DNA of 64,000 nucleotides from Chlamydomonas reinhardtii (Eukaryota > Chlorophyta > Chlorophyceae > Chlamydomonadales > Chlamydomonadaceae). Shown piece after piece: positions 9,574-20,426 of this stretch. The stretch's first letter is position 1; the number at the start of each line of letters is the position of its first letter. The notes beneath the pieces were generated by a model. The model was not told the origin of the DNA. It was given only the letters and a program-made list of their open reading frames with translations, and did no database searches. A program made the translations under genes and the position numbers. Where the stretch lies: positions 1,067,387 to 1,131,386 of the forward strand of contig NC_057016.1 of assembly GCF_000002595.2 (NCBI RefSeq). Reading direction: 5' to 3'.

Positions 9574-11770
9574 CTAACTCAGCGTGAGTAGGTACTCTCT
9601 GACGAGCGCCAGCGCTTGTGACCTGTCGTGGGGCGGGCCGCAGCCAAAGGAGGACCTCAGCATGTTAGCGACATGGGCGGGCAGGCAGGCCAGGGCGAGC
9701 CCTCGCCGCCGCACGGGTGGAGCCTCCCGTCTCACCGTCCGTTGCATGGGCACAGAGCCTTCGCCCACACCACGGACTGAGTACAAGCAACATACTGCAT
9801 CCACAACACCCAACCCCTGTCGCTTGCCCGCCTTGCTGGCTCGCCTGTGTGACACGGCACGGAGGGTGGCCTCGTCCATCTCCGCGTACGTGCGGCCGTA
9901 GCCTGACGTGGCCCGGGAGGGCGGGGGCACAGTACGGTAGTGCCCAGCGTGTCAGGGCACTCGAAGGGGTGTGGAGCGCCCTGCGCACGTCGTGCGGCAG
10001 ACACCGGTTGCACGCCCAGCGGCACGTGCATGCACCTGACTTGACCCCGCACTGACACCGTGACACGGTCGCGGCAACACGCCCCGCCGCCGCCGCCTCA
10101 CCCTCCAGTTCAAACAGCCGACTGAGGTCTCCCCACTTGCCGCCGCTGGGGCCCCGCGGCGGCACGATGCGACCAGGCAACCGCCCCACGAATGTGACAG
10201 GCTCGGAGCCCGGGCCTGCAAGCCGCCGGTGTGGCGCTCGGCGCAGTCAGTTGTGGTCACTTGCGGTGCGTCTTCCCCTTTCCGGCCTTGCCCCGAGCCC
10301 GGCCCTCACGCCCCCCACCCCAGTTCCGGGCCCAGCCGTCGTGGTGATGTGGACACAGCAGCCAACTCACCCGGTGCGAAGGCGAAGACGCACTGGAACG
10401 CGGCTGACTTGTCTTCAAAGCCCTCTGCATGTATGCAGGAGAACGACACGGTGGCACTCCCACTGATACCGTAGCGTGAAAGGGTACAACGGGTCGGGGA
10501 AAGACTGGCGAGGCGGCAGGCGCCCTGGCGCCGCAGCCACAGCATCCGGGGCCAGGCCGGCTGCACCCACCGCCCGCCACAGATCCCAAAAATCCCCTGA
10601 CGTCATGTGTGCGCGGCGCTCACTCACCCAACATGCGCAGGAAGCCCTCGGGCTCCAGCTTCTCAATAAACCACTTGATGTAAGGACCTGACGGCATTCG
10701 ACCACACGGTACGGTACACGCAGACCATTATCCGGCCCAATGGCACGGTGCGGTCTCCCGGCCGATCAAGGGCCGGCACGGCGGCGACAGTGGCTGGACC
10801 TAACCCTCAGGTCCAGGGACCCCCAGTGCTCACAAGGCCGTCCGGCCCGCCCATCCCGCCGTCAGCCCGCCACCTACCCGGCAACCCGTTCAGCGCGGTG
10901 CAGCACAGGCTCGCGTCGTCCACCAGCACCGGCCCTTGGAGCTGTGTTCCACACAACAGGAGCGTGCGGAGTGTGGCCGAGTGCGGAATGGGGTTTCCTT
11001 CAACCCCTCCGCACGCATTCCTACAGCCCCTGACACCTGGCGTTCTCCGCTTTTTTTCGAGTGCTGCCCTCCACCACTGCCAGGGGGGCCTCCTGAGCAT
11101 TGCACTGGACGTGGGTGTCCCGCCGCGTGCCGACCGTCCCTGCCGGCATGGTGCATGCCCCTGTCCGGACCCCCGACGCAGCGCCAGCCACCGCACGGCG
11201 CCGCACTGCAGCCCAGAGGAGCCCTGCTGCAGCCCAGGGGAGCCCTGCTGCAGCCAGTCGCGGTAACGCACCTGGTCGGCAGCTATGCGGCACTTCTGGC
11301 GGCATATGTCCTCAGGATCCCCCTGTGCACAGACGGTGGGCGGTGGCTGGCTCTTTCATGGGTATGAGGCGTGCCCCCTCTGCACGTTTTCCCATGCTCC
11401 CCCGCGGCCTTGCATACTCAGCCCCTAAAGACAGCTGTGATAGCTGCTGCTACGCTTCACGTGCTGCGTACGCGTCCATGGTGGTTTGCCGGTTGCCGCG
11501 GTTCCTTCCACGCTTCGCGGGGCTCTGGGACAGTCTGGGATCCACGCCACGCCGTCGCCTCGTCTCCACGCACGCGCACACCGTCCCTACCCGCCTGCAG
11601 TTCTGGGAGGTCCAGCTCTACCGCTTGCAGCTCAAAGGGCAGGCGAGGGCCGTCCGAAAGAATAGCAACGACCTGCGAAGTTGCGTCGTGAACATTGCGT
11701 TCGGCGACAGCGCGATCCCGCGCGAAGCTCCCACCTCTGCCAGCTTGTACAGGGATTTCCAGTTGCAAAG
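9574..11770 (-). CDS. ITPA: ITPA/HAM1-type NTP pyrophosphatase (diverged)
   Basis: Exons on the minus strand are 9574-9622, 9845-9902, 10102-10215, 10371-10424, 10628-10687, 10878-10941, 11272-11322, 11595-11672 and an incomplete first exon ending at 11735. The order matches inosine triphosphate pyrophosphatase, which hydrolyses ITP/XTP to the monophosphates: ELDLPELQ, GDPEDICRQKCRIAADQ, GPVLVDDASLCCTALNGLPG, PYIKWFIEKLEPEGF, GFEDKSAAFQCVFAF, GRLPGRIVPPRGP, GYGRTYAEM and AVSHR. Two introns must start with GC to keep frame: after 11595 (CAG|GCGGGT) and after 9845 (CAG|GCGAGC). Two features are odd. The N-terminal FATGN motif and the following YKLAE lie in different frames, and the FGWDP active-site loop is replaced by KWGDLSRLF. 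The gene is thus either decaying or affected by an assembly indel. No start codon was resolved. Confidence 0.75.
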
Positions 11771-12049
11771 TACACTCTAGCAAATGCCGTTGCATGTATT
11801 GTGCTAGCAGGTTTGGCACGATGCCCCAGGCTCAAACCGCCTGGCGACATCCCGCCGACTGGGCCGACACGGCTGCGAGGCCGGATAAGTGACGGACGTG
11901 ATTGCAAGCGACCTGGTGACATGTCTGGGTGCCTCGGTGTTGGGGAAGGGACTAACTGGAGGTTTGATGAATGGCACTGGATGGTGGCATGGGCGTGGCC
12001 ATCCAGCCCATCAGTGCCTGTACCCGCCTTCATGCCGCGTTCCCGCCCT
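11771..12049. other. Upstream region of ITPA-like gene
   Basis: This should hold the missing first codons and promoter of the ITPA-like gene. I could not identify an exon with an ATG that joins in frame. The repeat R1 begins immediately to the right. Confidence 0.3.
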
Positions 12050-12456
12050 CTTGACCTCCTGCCACCCCACGTGTCTCGTGCAGATAAGTGTTACATATGC
12101 ACTGCAAAACAACATGCGTTACCACGATGGCATTCTCAGCCGGCGCCTGTTGAGTGCCTCGCCTCATTCCCAAGCCCACACCCTGCTCAGCGCTGCCTGC
12201 AGCCAGACCTCCTGTCGCCCCGGCCGCATCTTGCTTATCCTAGATCACAATGTCGCTCCGGCCGCATCTTGACTCGGGACCCACACCACCAGTCACCAGA
12301 ACACATGCGCCGCTTGCGGGCGCAGCGTATTCATGCACCAACATACCAAACTGTGAGCCCGCGACATTACCTGTATGCGATCCAGAACTAACCGACGCGG
12401 TCACGCACGACCCCTCACGGCCACGTCTGCCAAACACGGTGCGTGTGCACTAGGAC
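12050..12456 (+). repeat. Dispersed repeat R1, copy 1
   Basis: About 400 bases are shared with 28021-28402 in the same orientation. Shared landmarks are TTGACCTCCT at the left end, CACGTGTCTCGTGCAGATAA, CCTCGCCTCATTCCCAAGCC, GCCCCGGCCGCATCTTG, CTAACCGACGCGGTCAC and ACGGTGCGTGTGCACTA at the right end. This copy carries an internal duplication of about 35 bases around CCGGCCGCATCTTG (12218-12270) that the other copy lacks. There is no recognisable protein, no terminal inverted repeat and no target duplication that I can see. The family is unknown. Confidence 0.75.
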
Positions 12457-12479
12457 GCGCTGGACTTGGTTTCGAGTCG

Positions 12480-12621
12480 CCATGCAATCATCCCCCTCAA
12501 GCGTTACATCCCTGTGTTATCCCTTTCTCCTGCGAACAGAAATCACCATTCACCAAGAGATGACAGGCTCTGCCCCCTCTGCAACACACGAGTAGAGGAT
12601 ATACGGCATCTTGTCATGTGA
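12480..12621 (+). mobile_element. LINE 3'-end remnant (C-terminal zinc-knuckle tail)
   Basis: One frame reads ...SPRDDRLCPLCNTRVEDIRHLVM then stop. A basic stretch followed by DRLCPLC..VED.RHL is the conserved tail found after the reverse transcriptase domain of L1/I-type LINEs (compare EDRLCPLCN.VEDE.HFL). Only this end is present: the downstream His/Cys of the knuckle is lost at the stop and no reverse transcriptase core is visible upstream. It abuts R1, so R1 could be part of the same element. Confidence 0.5.
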
Positions 12622-13335
12622 AGCTTACACGAGTGTTAGAATGATGTACGACCTGCTTCACACGACGTATGGACTAAGCGCTGTTGAAATCAACTGTCTT
12701 GATCGCCCTTAGGGGGACATGCCTGCTCCTATGTTACCGCATGGCGTCTAGCAGCGCAGCCAACCTGGCGGGCTCCGACTCCTGCGCCACGACTTCGTGC
12801 ATGCCCTTGCTCGACCGCAACTCGTTCATGAATCGTATTGCTCATCTCCGTACCTTTGTATCTCTCTACCTTAGTGTAGCCGTACACAGAGGCTTGCACA
12901 GGCAAGCTTGACTACTAACTTCATATGCATTTTGCAGATAGCGCCTGGGTTCATGCGCGCATTGTTAGCCTTAAAGCATCCTCGATAACGCGCCTGGCAT
13001 GCATTGCAGAACTACCGTACACATCTCTTCCTGCGGTTTGACATTTCAAGCAGACAGACAGCAGATGTACAGCACACAAACAACACAAACGTATGCAAGC
13101 TTGCCAGCTTCACCATGCACACCATGCACATGGATGGCAAAGTGTTGATGCAAAGCGCAAGCCGTGCGCCCAGTGAACTTCGGAATCAAACAGTGTTTCG
13201 AGCACCATTACAACACACATCTGCAACGGCCCAACGACATCAGAGCTGAGACCCTGTGCCCGAGGCCTGCTTGTGGGAGCCGCCGCGCAGTGATGCAACA
13301 CCACGCGTCACGCACGCTGCTCCACCTGGGCTTCA
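12622..13335. other. Spacer and 3' UTR of dynamin-like gene
   Basis: No gene is supported. A minus-strand TGTAA (plus TTACA at 13208-13212) lies about 125 bases after the dynamin-like stop and is its likely poly(A) signal. Confidence 0.5.
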
Positions 13336-16300
13336 TCACTGTGCAACGCCACCCGCATTTGGGGCCAGTGCCCACGTTTCCTGCTCCAGCTCTCCAGCCT
13401 CGCCCTCTAGCTCCGCCAGGCTGGTCAGCACATCCTTCACCCGCTGAGCCAGCTCTCGCCGCTTCTCCACGCCCTTCTCAATTGCGCGAGTGGCCGAAAT
13501 GGTTGCAACCAGGAACCTGCATCAAGCACAAGTGGGGGTCGAGTGATGCTTGCACTTATCTCGCTCGCTTTATTTGGGGTCCCTTCCTCGCTACTCCCGA
13601 ACCCTCTCTCTCGCCTCTCGCGTCGTAGTGACAATTCTAATACAGCCCCATGCATTGTCGTGCACCTCTGTCAGTCTGTCTACCTGTTGGTGTAGCCGTC
13701 AACCGCCTGGATCGCTTGACCGATGTACTCAGCAGCAGCCAGTCCAATCGCCTTGTCGAAGGCCTCCTCGTTGCGCCGCAGCGTGTGGTTGATGCATTCT
13801 GCATCCAGCATACAGCGCCCGTCACATGTGCAAACGAACAGCTTTGAATTGTCACACCAAATGCAGCGCTGTCTTGATCCGCTTGCAAGACCAGAACTCC
13901 AAACGCGTGATATGCCCCCTCTGCCCCACGCCCCCACCCAATACCTGTGAAGTACGCTTTCACGCTGTCAGCGTTTGGCTCAAAGCGCTTGACTTCCCAA
14001 ACCTTCACCTCCTCCCGCTGTGCCGTCTGCTTCTCCCTGCAGCCGCATGTTCACGCACTTATGTCTTCTCCCGTACGACAAGTATACTAACGTCTGGCAA
14101 AGAAGATCCCAAGTGCCAGGACGTACCAGCGGCCGCCCCAGTTGAAAGGGCCTGAAACCCAGACGTAGTAGTCAATGGTCTTTTGGATGACCTCCTGCAT
14201 CTGCTGGGTCGCGCTCCGTATGCCTGCACGGCGACAGGATGTAACAGCTTAGCTGCTACGGTGTAATGATAAGCGCTTTCCGTGTTTCGTGCCGCGCTCA
14301 CCGCTGCCCATGAAAGAGTCAACATTGGAGTCGAAGTCGATCCGCAACGTGCGCGGCAGGTTCAGGTCCGCCTTCTGCAGTGTCACATTAAGAGCCTTGC
14401 CCACCACCTCCTCAACACGCCTACATTCGGTTGTAAGCAAGCAGTCGTGGGTCAACATTTTGCCACGGCACCCCACCCACGCCATTGCTGCTCACCTGCT
14501 GAACTTCTCGATCTCTGCGTCCACGTTCGACACGAGCCGGCCATGCTCACTTTCGACCGTGTGCACAAGGGTCTGTGCCCAGGTGCGGAGCTCGGCCTCC
14601 AGCTGATCATCATGCATGGGAGGACAAACCGCGTCATTAGATGGCTGGCTACGACGATCGAAGCACACACGCAGCTGTGTACAACTATTACAACACGGCA
14701 CGCATGGCACGCAATCGCAAGCACCCAGATGAGTCAGCAACTCACCGCCTGCACCACGTACGCCTCCAGTTCCTCCAGCTGGTCGCGCAATTCCTCCTTG
14801 TCCTGCTGGCTGGACAGGGAGGGATACTTCTTGCGCACAGTCTCCCACACGCCTCGGTGACCGCTGCTGGTCTCTTGGTCCTTTCCGCCGTCCACCACGC
14901 GGCACAACTGGTTGACCAAGGAAAGCCGCTTCTCCTCAAACATTGCCCTGATCTGCAGGTGGATGCATGACCAACGAACGAGACAAGGCAGCATTCATTA
15001 CTAGCTGGATTAAGAAGCATACAGAAAGGTGTTGCACTCCACGGCGGCGGCTCCGAGGCTAGGCATGCTCGCTGAAGTAGTGGTGTGTGCGTGCGTGTGT
15101 ATAAAAGAGCACAAGTAAGGAAAAACAAGACGCGCAGGACAGTGCATGCGCGTGTGTGTGTGTGTGTGTGTGTGTGCGTACGTGTGTATGCCGCAAGGTG
15201 CACATGCAAGTACTAAACGCAAGGCTGCACCGTTAACGGTACTGCCGGCTGAACGGAGTGGACAGCATACATGGCTTAGCTGGCGTGGGCTGCGTGGGCA
15301 AACCAAAGAGGCACGAAACAGACTGTGCCACCTTCTGCCCCTGCACACCTACCTTCGCCTCCAGCGGCTCCGTCAGGATCTGTGATGTGCCCATGGTGGC
15401 CTGCGCCTCCGTCTTGACAGTTGACAGCTGTTCCGCGAGCTTGGCGGCCTCTGCCTTCATCTCCGCCTCGTCCTTCCGCAGGCCGGCCTCGTACAGCGCC
15501 AGGAAGTTGTGCAGCTGCAAGGAAAGGGAGTCCGACAGCAGCCGCGTTCTCAGGAATCCACATGCACGCGAATGCTCCACACCCACCACGCGCCAGCCAA
15601 CCACACACCTGCTGTAACCTCTTGGGCAATTCACTGGCCTTGGCTTGCAGCTTGACGTAGCCCCCGTGCTCGGCGAGGTAGCCCAGCACGATCTCCTCCA
15701 GCAGCTTGATGTCGCACGACGTCTCCAGCTCCACGCTCGCGGTGAACAGCTGCAGTTCAGGGAGGTGGGGATGTTCATTTGGCTACAGGCGAGAGTGGTT
15801 GGCTGGGCAGTGATGTTTGCATGCAGCGGGTGATGAAGCAGGTGTGACAGCACCATCGCCACATCGCAAGCGGCGGATGCATGCATGTATTGATAAGCCG
15901 GGGTAGGAGGTAGGGCGTAACTCACCTCTTGCGCACTGTACTCCTTGTCCATGCCGCGCATGCCGTACACGATCTGTTTGAAGTGCCGCATGTCCAGCTG
16001 ACTGGCGCGGTTCTCCCTGACCAGCCGTGATAGGCGCGCGTGCGCTGCTGAAACCAGCAGGACCTGTGCAAACAAGGAGCAGCGGCAGCACCGATCCGTG
16101 CGTGGCGCTGCATGATTACCGGGATTCGTGGGGTGACACGTCACCACGCCGAGCGACCCGTGCCGATCCACCCCCCCGGTCCCGCGCACAGCGCCACCCC
16201 GCCCGCACCGATCGCGGAGCGCCGTGCCACCCCGCGCGAGCGCGCCTGCAGACCCTGCCGCTTACCTGGCTGCTGTCGATGACCGTGTCCAGCTGCCGCT

Positions 16301-17516
16301 TGACATAGTCCGCAACATACTTGGGCGTATCAGGCGGCTGCAGGGCGCCCGGCGCTTGCACGTCGATCTGCACATGGATGCCCACGGCAGCGCGTGAACT
16401 TGCGTCTTCACCACGCCGCAACCTCCCGTGATACCCCATCACCCTGTGCGCACCTTGTTGACCACGAAGAACAGGCGGCTGCTGATGCTCTGAAGCAGGG
16501 CTGGGTTGAGCGACTTCAGCTGATCCAGCAGCACCTTCTCGTCTGACGTCCCCATCTTGGTGAAGTCCAGCAGGTACAGGATGCAGTCAGCGTTCTCGAG
16601 AACCCGGTCCACCTGGATGAGGCCCCAAGCAAACCAAACGAGCATCGAGCAAGCACGCTGGGTGGTACTCACTAGCCTACGGCAAGCAGTCGTGTGACTT
16701 GGCGACGCAGTAAATGCAGGCGTAGCGCATGCAGCACGCGGCCTAGGGGTGAGTGTATATGGCTGTCGTTGACTCAGGGCTGCCACCGCGGCCGGGGAAT
16801 TGGGCCGCTGCTGTGCGTGCACGAAACAAGTGCAGAAAGTGAGCTGCCGGAAAGTGAGCTGCCCACACCCAGCTCATACCTGGAGCCCCAGATGCCTTGC
16901 TCCCGCCTCGTTGGGGCCCGGCGTGTCCAGCAGGACCAGGCGGTAGGGGGCGTCGCTGCGCCAGTGCTCCAGGGCCGGAAGCCGGACGCGGATTTCCACA
17001 GTGGTGCCGCCAGCGTGCTCGTTTGCGCGGCCAGCGGCGTTCAGCTCCTTTAGCCTGTTGTGAATGGCCGCCTCACCAGTGATAGCCAAGAGGATGGCAC
17101 CGTCTGCAGTGGTCTCCACCATGCTAGGGACCACCGCGCTCGCCTCGTGAACGATGCGTACCACGCACGCGGTCGAAGCGGGGATGTCCATGGGCATCAG
17201 GTTGGTGCCACACAAGGCGTTGAGCAGCGATGACTTGCCTGCAACCGATGACTGATAAGCATATGCGTGTTGCGAAGCTAAAACTCGGCGTTCTGGCGTC
17301 CTTACCGCACTTCATGAGGCCAACCACTGCCACTGTGACCTCGTCGTCGCGGCTCCTGGCGTCAAGTAGCCCCCCGGCTACGGCAATGTGTGCGTCGCCA
17401 GGCTCGCCGCATGTTGCAACGAGGCTGCGCGCCCGCGCCAGCAACCTCTCAATCTTGCGCTGGCCCTCCAGCAGTTCATCACTCTTGGTTTTTTGCGTTT
17501 GTTCAGGCGCCGCCAT
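13336..17516 (-). CDS. Bacterial-type dynamin-like GTPase
   Basis: Fourteen exons run from ATG 17516 to TGA 13336: 17306-17516, 16880-17238, 16454-16612, 16266-16367, 15926-16063, 15609-15749, 15353-15514, 14746-14952, 14496-14602, 14302-14420, 14092-14223, 13945-14036, 13684-13798, 13336-13516. The protein is about 741 residues. GTPase motifs are in order: G1 GLMKCGKSS split over exons 1/2, G2 Thr in PASTACVV, G3 LLDTPGPNEAG, a LLDFTKMGTSDEKV stretch, and G4 VVNKID. DTPGPNEAG followed by a LLDxTxxxxSDEE-like segment is the signature of bacterial dynamin-like proteins such as E. coli CrfC/YjdA, not of plant DRPs. The middle is a long charged helical stalk. Exon 11 holds a hydrophobic segment (WYVLALGIFFA), possibly a membrane anchor, and the tail is again coiled-coil. 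The exon 11/12 join does not keep phase as I read it, so one boundary is wrong or one base is missing. Confidence 0.8.
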
Positions 17517-17856
17517 TGTTTCTATACTGCCTTCTGGTGTGACGCTAGTGGTCAAATGCCGAGTTTCCTGGTCGGTTTCGCTGAATCCCAGTCTCACCGC
17601 CGAACGGTTGCATTCCAGTGCGGAGCGGGCCGCGCTTGTAAGTATCTTTAAGTCACTGAAGGCTGGTCTGGTTTACATGATGATGTTGCCAGGCTCGTTG
17701 CCTCGAAGCAGCTGGACGGACGTGTCCGCGCCAGACCATCAGGGCAGCGCAGCACCCGTCGATTTTTTGCGAGCTGGCGCACATATGGAATGAAGCTGTA
17801 AACACGCACAACATTATTCTGTGGAGGTATATAACTGTGTTCGCTGTTTTTCAGTG
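17517..17856. promoter_or_regulatory. Divergent promoter, dynamin-like / glycine-zipper gene
   Basis: These 340 bases lie between two divergent start codons. A TATATAAC-like element at about 17827-17834 sits 25-30 bases before the plus-strand ATG at 17857, very close for a core promoter, so transcription may start nearer the ATG or further upstream. Positions up to about 17765 are duplicated at 24292-24540. Confidence 0.5.
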
Positions 17857-20286
17857 ATGGCCGAATTCACGTTGGGGCTTTGGGGCGGGCTCAGCGATGC
17901 ACCGGAGTCAGCTGCTGGTCAACCAGAAACACATGGCGTGGAGACCTCAGCGGCGGGAGGCCCCGAAAACGTCATACACGCGCACGGCCTGCTGACGGAG
18001 TCGCAAGCACATGGTGCTCTCTTGGCGGAGTCGCAAGCGCAGGGTGCCCTGCTGGTGGAGTCGCTAGCCCAGGGTGACCTGCTGGCAGAGTCACAAGCGC
18101 ACGGCCAAGTGTTGCTTGATGCTGCAAGCGGCCTGGGTAAGTTGGAAACCGGTTTCGTACTGATGGGACCTGGGGCGGTTACCTGGGTCCCAGTGTTTGG
18201 GGCACGCACTGACCGTCCTAATCCGTCTACCGCCGCGATTCACGCAGACGCACCAGTTTCCGCCGCTGCAACCGCGGCTCCTGACCAGCAGGCGCAGTCC
18301 CAATTGAGCATGGATGCTGCGCCCAGGCACCCCGAGACACAACAGCCGCTGGACCTGCAACGCATTCGGGACGAGTACGTCATCTCGCCTGACAGCCTCA
18401 GCAAGCTAGCCGCCAGCTCCGGAGCAGACAGCGTGGCGTCGCTGCCGTTTGCGCAGGGTGCCAAACATGGCTCCTTCTTTGCTTCAAATGAGGCGCTGAA
18501 CGCTGTCGTCAACCTGGCGCAGAAGGTGAACTACAAGGCGTGGCGTAGGCGCTGGAAACCAGAAGCTGCGGGTACCGCCGTACGGCTACGCTCCATTGGT
18601 GACTTTGGAATAGGTGACGGCCATTTTGGGCGCTGGAATGGGGCACGTAGCACCGAACTGGTGATAGGTTGCATGGAAGAGGGAGCCCTCCTGCCGCCCA
18701 TACCCCACTCTGTCCACATTATTCCCTGCCGATTTGTATCGGTAAAAGTATCCGGTGTAGCGTAGCAGTACAATACTGTGGGAAGCACGGGCAAGGGCAT
18801 ACAGGGGTGTTAGTGTGACCGCCATGCACCACTTTAAGCGTGCACGCACATCGCCGGGCCGACAATGCAGGTGCCTGGCGCACCAGTACCTGGTACCGAC
18901 GGCCACACGCAGGTGCGTGTGGTTGTGGACGGCATCATTGCTGGAGTGTGGGCGGCCACCGACGACGGGCGGCACGTGGGCACTGCCGCCACCAACACGG
19001 CGCTGGTGGAGTTCGATAAGGGCGGTAACGTGGTGGACGCGCGTCCGGTGATGCCCACCGAGGCTGAAGCCGCTCACTCCCAGCATAAGCTGGAGAAGGT
19101 GGTTCAGTCCGTGGAGCCGCCGCAGGAGCCGACGGCGCAGCCAGCCACTCCAGATGTGCCGAGCGCGGCCGCTATCGGCGAGGCGGTGCACTTGCAGAAG
19201 CGGGCGCTTACACCCCAATCCATCGTCAATGCGAGTAGGTGGCATGGGCGTTCACGGCACGGGTGACGTATGGTGTGATGGCCGATGGCCGACGGGCGTA
19301 ACGGCAGCATGTACATGTCGCTCCTCCGTACACTGACGCACGCACGCACTTCCTTGTGTCCCCACAATGTGCAGCTGGGCCTCTCAACACCGCCCCGCCA
19401 GCCATCACGCCGCTCGTGACGCAGGGGGCCATGGACCACGTGATTGAGGGCCACGCACCGGCTGGGCGGGGGATGCCTGGCAGCGCCGTGGTGGGGCCCT
19501 CCGACCAATCAGTACTTGACCGGGCATTCAACCTGCACGGCTTCAGCCAGGTGCGCGCGCATTAAAAGTGGTGGGCCAGTTGACTTGAAGCCCGTTTGAT
19601 TACGCCACCGACCTGTTACATGCTTGTCCACGCACCTTGCAGCTTGGGCGCGAGGTCAACGAGCTGGTTGGCCGGTTTGACACCATGAGCGACCTGTACG
19701 CGGCCGTCAACTTCGGGGTGTCGCACACGGTGCGCTGCCGCCTCGTTCTTTTGCATTCTCGGTACCAAAGGCATGGCTAACTTGGTCTGTTTTGCTCATC
19801 GCTCCTACGCCGTTCAGCAAATTGCCACCGATGCCCCCACGATGCATTCCGTAACCCACGTAGGGCGGCAACCCCACCAACGACCTGCGCATCGTCTTCG
19901 ACCACCCCATCGGCCATGTGGTGCACACAGTCGATCACCGCCAAGTTGTGGTCGAGACCAACGTGGCCGTGGTGGCGTGGCGGCGGAACGGGGGCGTCGT
20001 GGAGCTGGTGACGGCGTTTCCATCGCCGGCCAGCACAACGGAAGCCCAGCAGGCGCCTGGCATGAACACAAACGTGCAGCCCTTCCCACCACCGGCGCCG
20101 ACACCACCGACTCCAACGCCGACAGCCAACTCACACCTGACCTTTGACGTCGCCACCGGTGCGAACATGACGGCTGGCGCAGTGACTGGGGCGGTTACTG
20201 GGGGCGCCATCCTGGGACCGCCGGGTGCGGCCGTGGGTTTGGCACTCGGGGCGTTCGTAGGCATGCTTGGCTCGCTCAAGTTTTGA
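17857..20286 (+). CDS. Uncharacterised protein with 12-residue repeats and C-terminal glycine zipper
   Basis: The proposed exons are 17857-18525, 18871-19234, 19375-19550, 19643-19729 and 19864-20286, all phase-compatible, giving about 572 residues. I do not recognise a family. Near the N-terminus are about five imperfect copies of a 12-residue unit (LLxESxAxGxxL, about 17990-18120). The middle contains an immunoglobulin-like beta-rich stretch (HTQVRVVVDGIIAGVWAATD). The last exon has a Pro/Thr linker and then a glycine zipper (GAVTGGAILGPPGAAVGLAL) ending GSLKF, which looks like a membrane-inserting helix pair. The exon 1 donor at 18526 is inferred: the frame stays open to 18765, but codon use there becomes rare-codon-rich and a clean acceptor lies at 18870. 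The gene is divergent from the dynamin-like GTPase. Confidence 0.55.
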
Positions 20287-20375
20287 GCTACGGCAGTGAG
20301 CAACTATCCGCCTTTCATTGTCCTTTTCGCTTCTATTTGGTAGTGCTTTGGTGTTAGGTATTGTCTGCGGAGCGG

Positions 20376-20380
20376 TGTAA
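20376..20380 (+). terminator. TGTAA poly(A) signal
   Basis: TGTAA lies 90 bases after the stop of the glycine-zipper gene, at the expected distance and strand. Confidence 0.6.
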
Positions 20381-20402
20381 TAAGGTTACAGGCGAAGCGC
20401 GC

Positions 20403-20426
20403 GGGCGCACGGGCGCACGGGCGCAC
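20403..20426 (+). repeat. Short tandem repeat, 8-base unit x3
   Basis: Three exact copies of GGGCGCAC lie in a row, just after the poly(A) signal of the preceding gene. Confidence 0.8.

Noticed and set aside
18526-18765. Read-through extension of the first glycine-zipper exon to a stop at 18763
   Set aside because: Codon use turns to rare codons after the GTGAAC donor at 18526, and a good acceptor at 18870 restores phase with clearly coding sequence.
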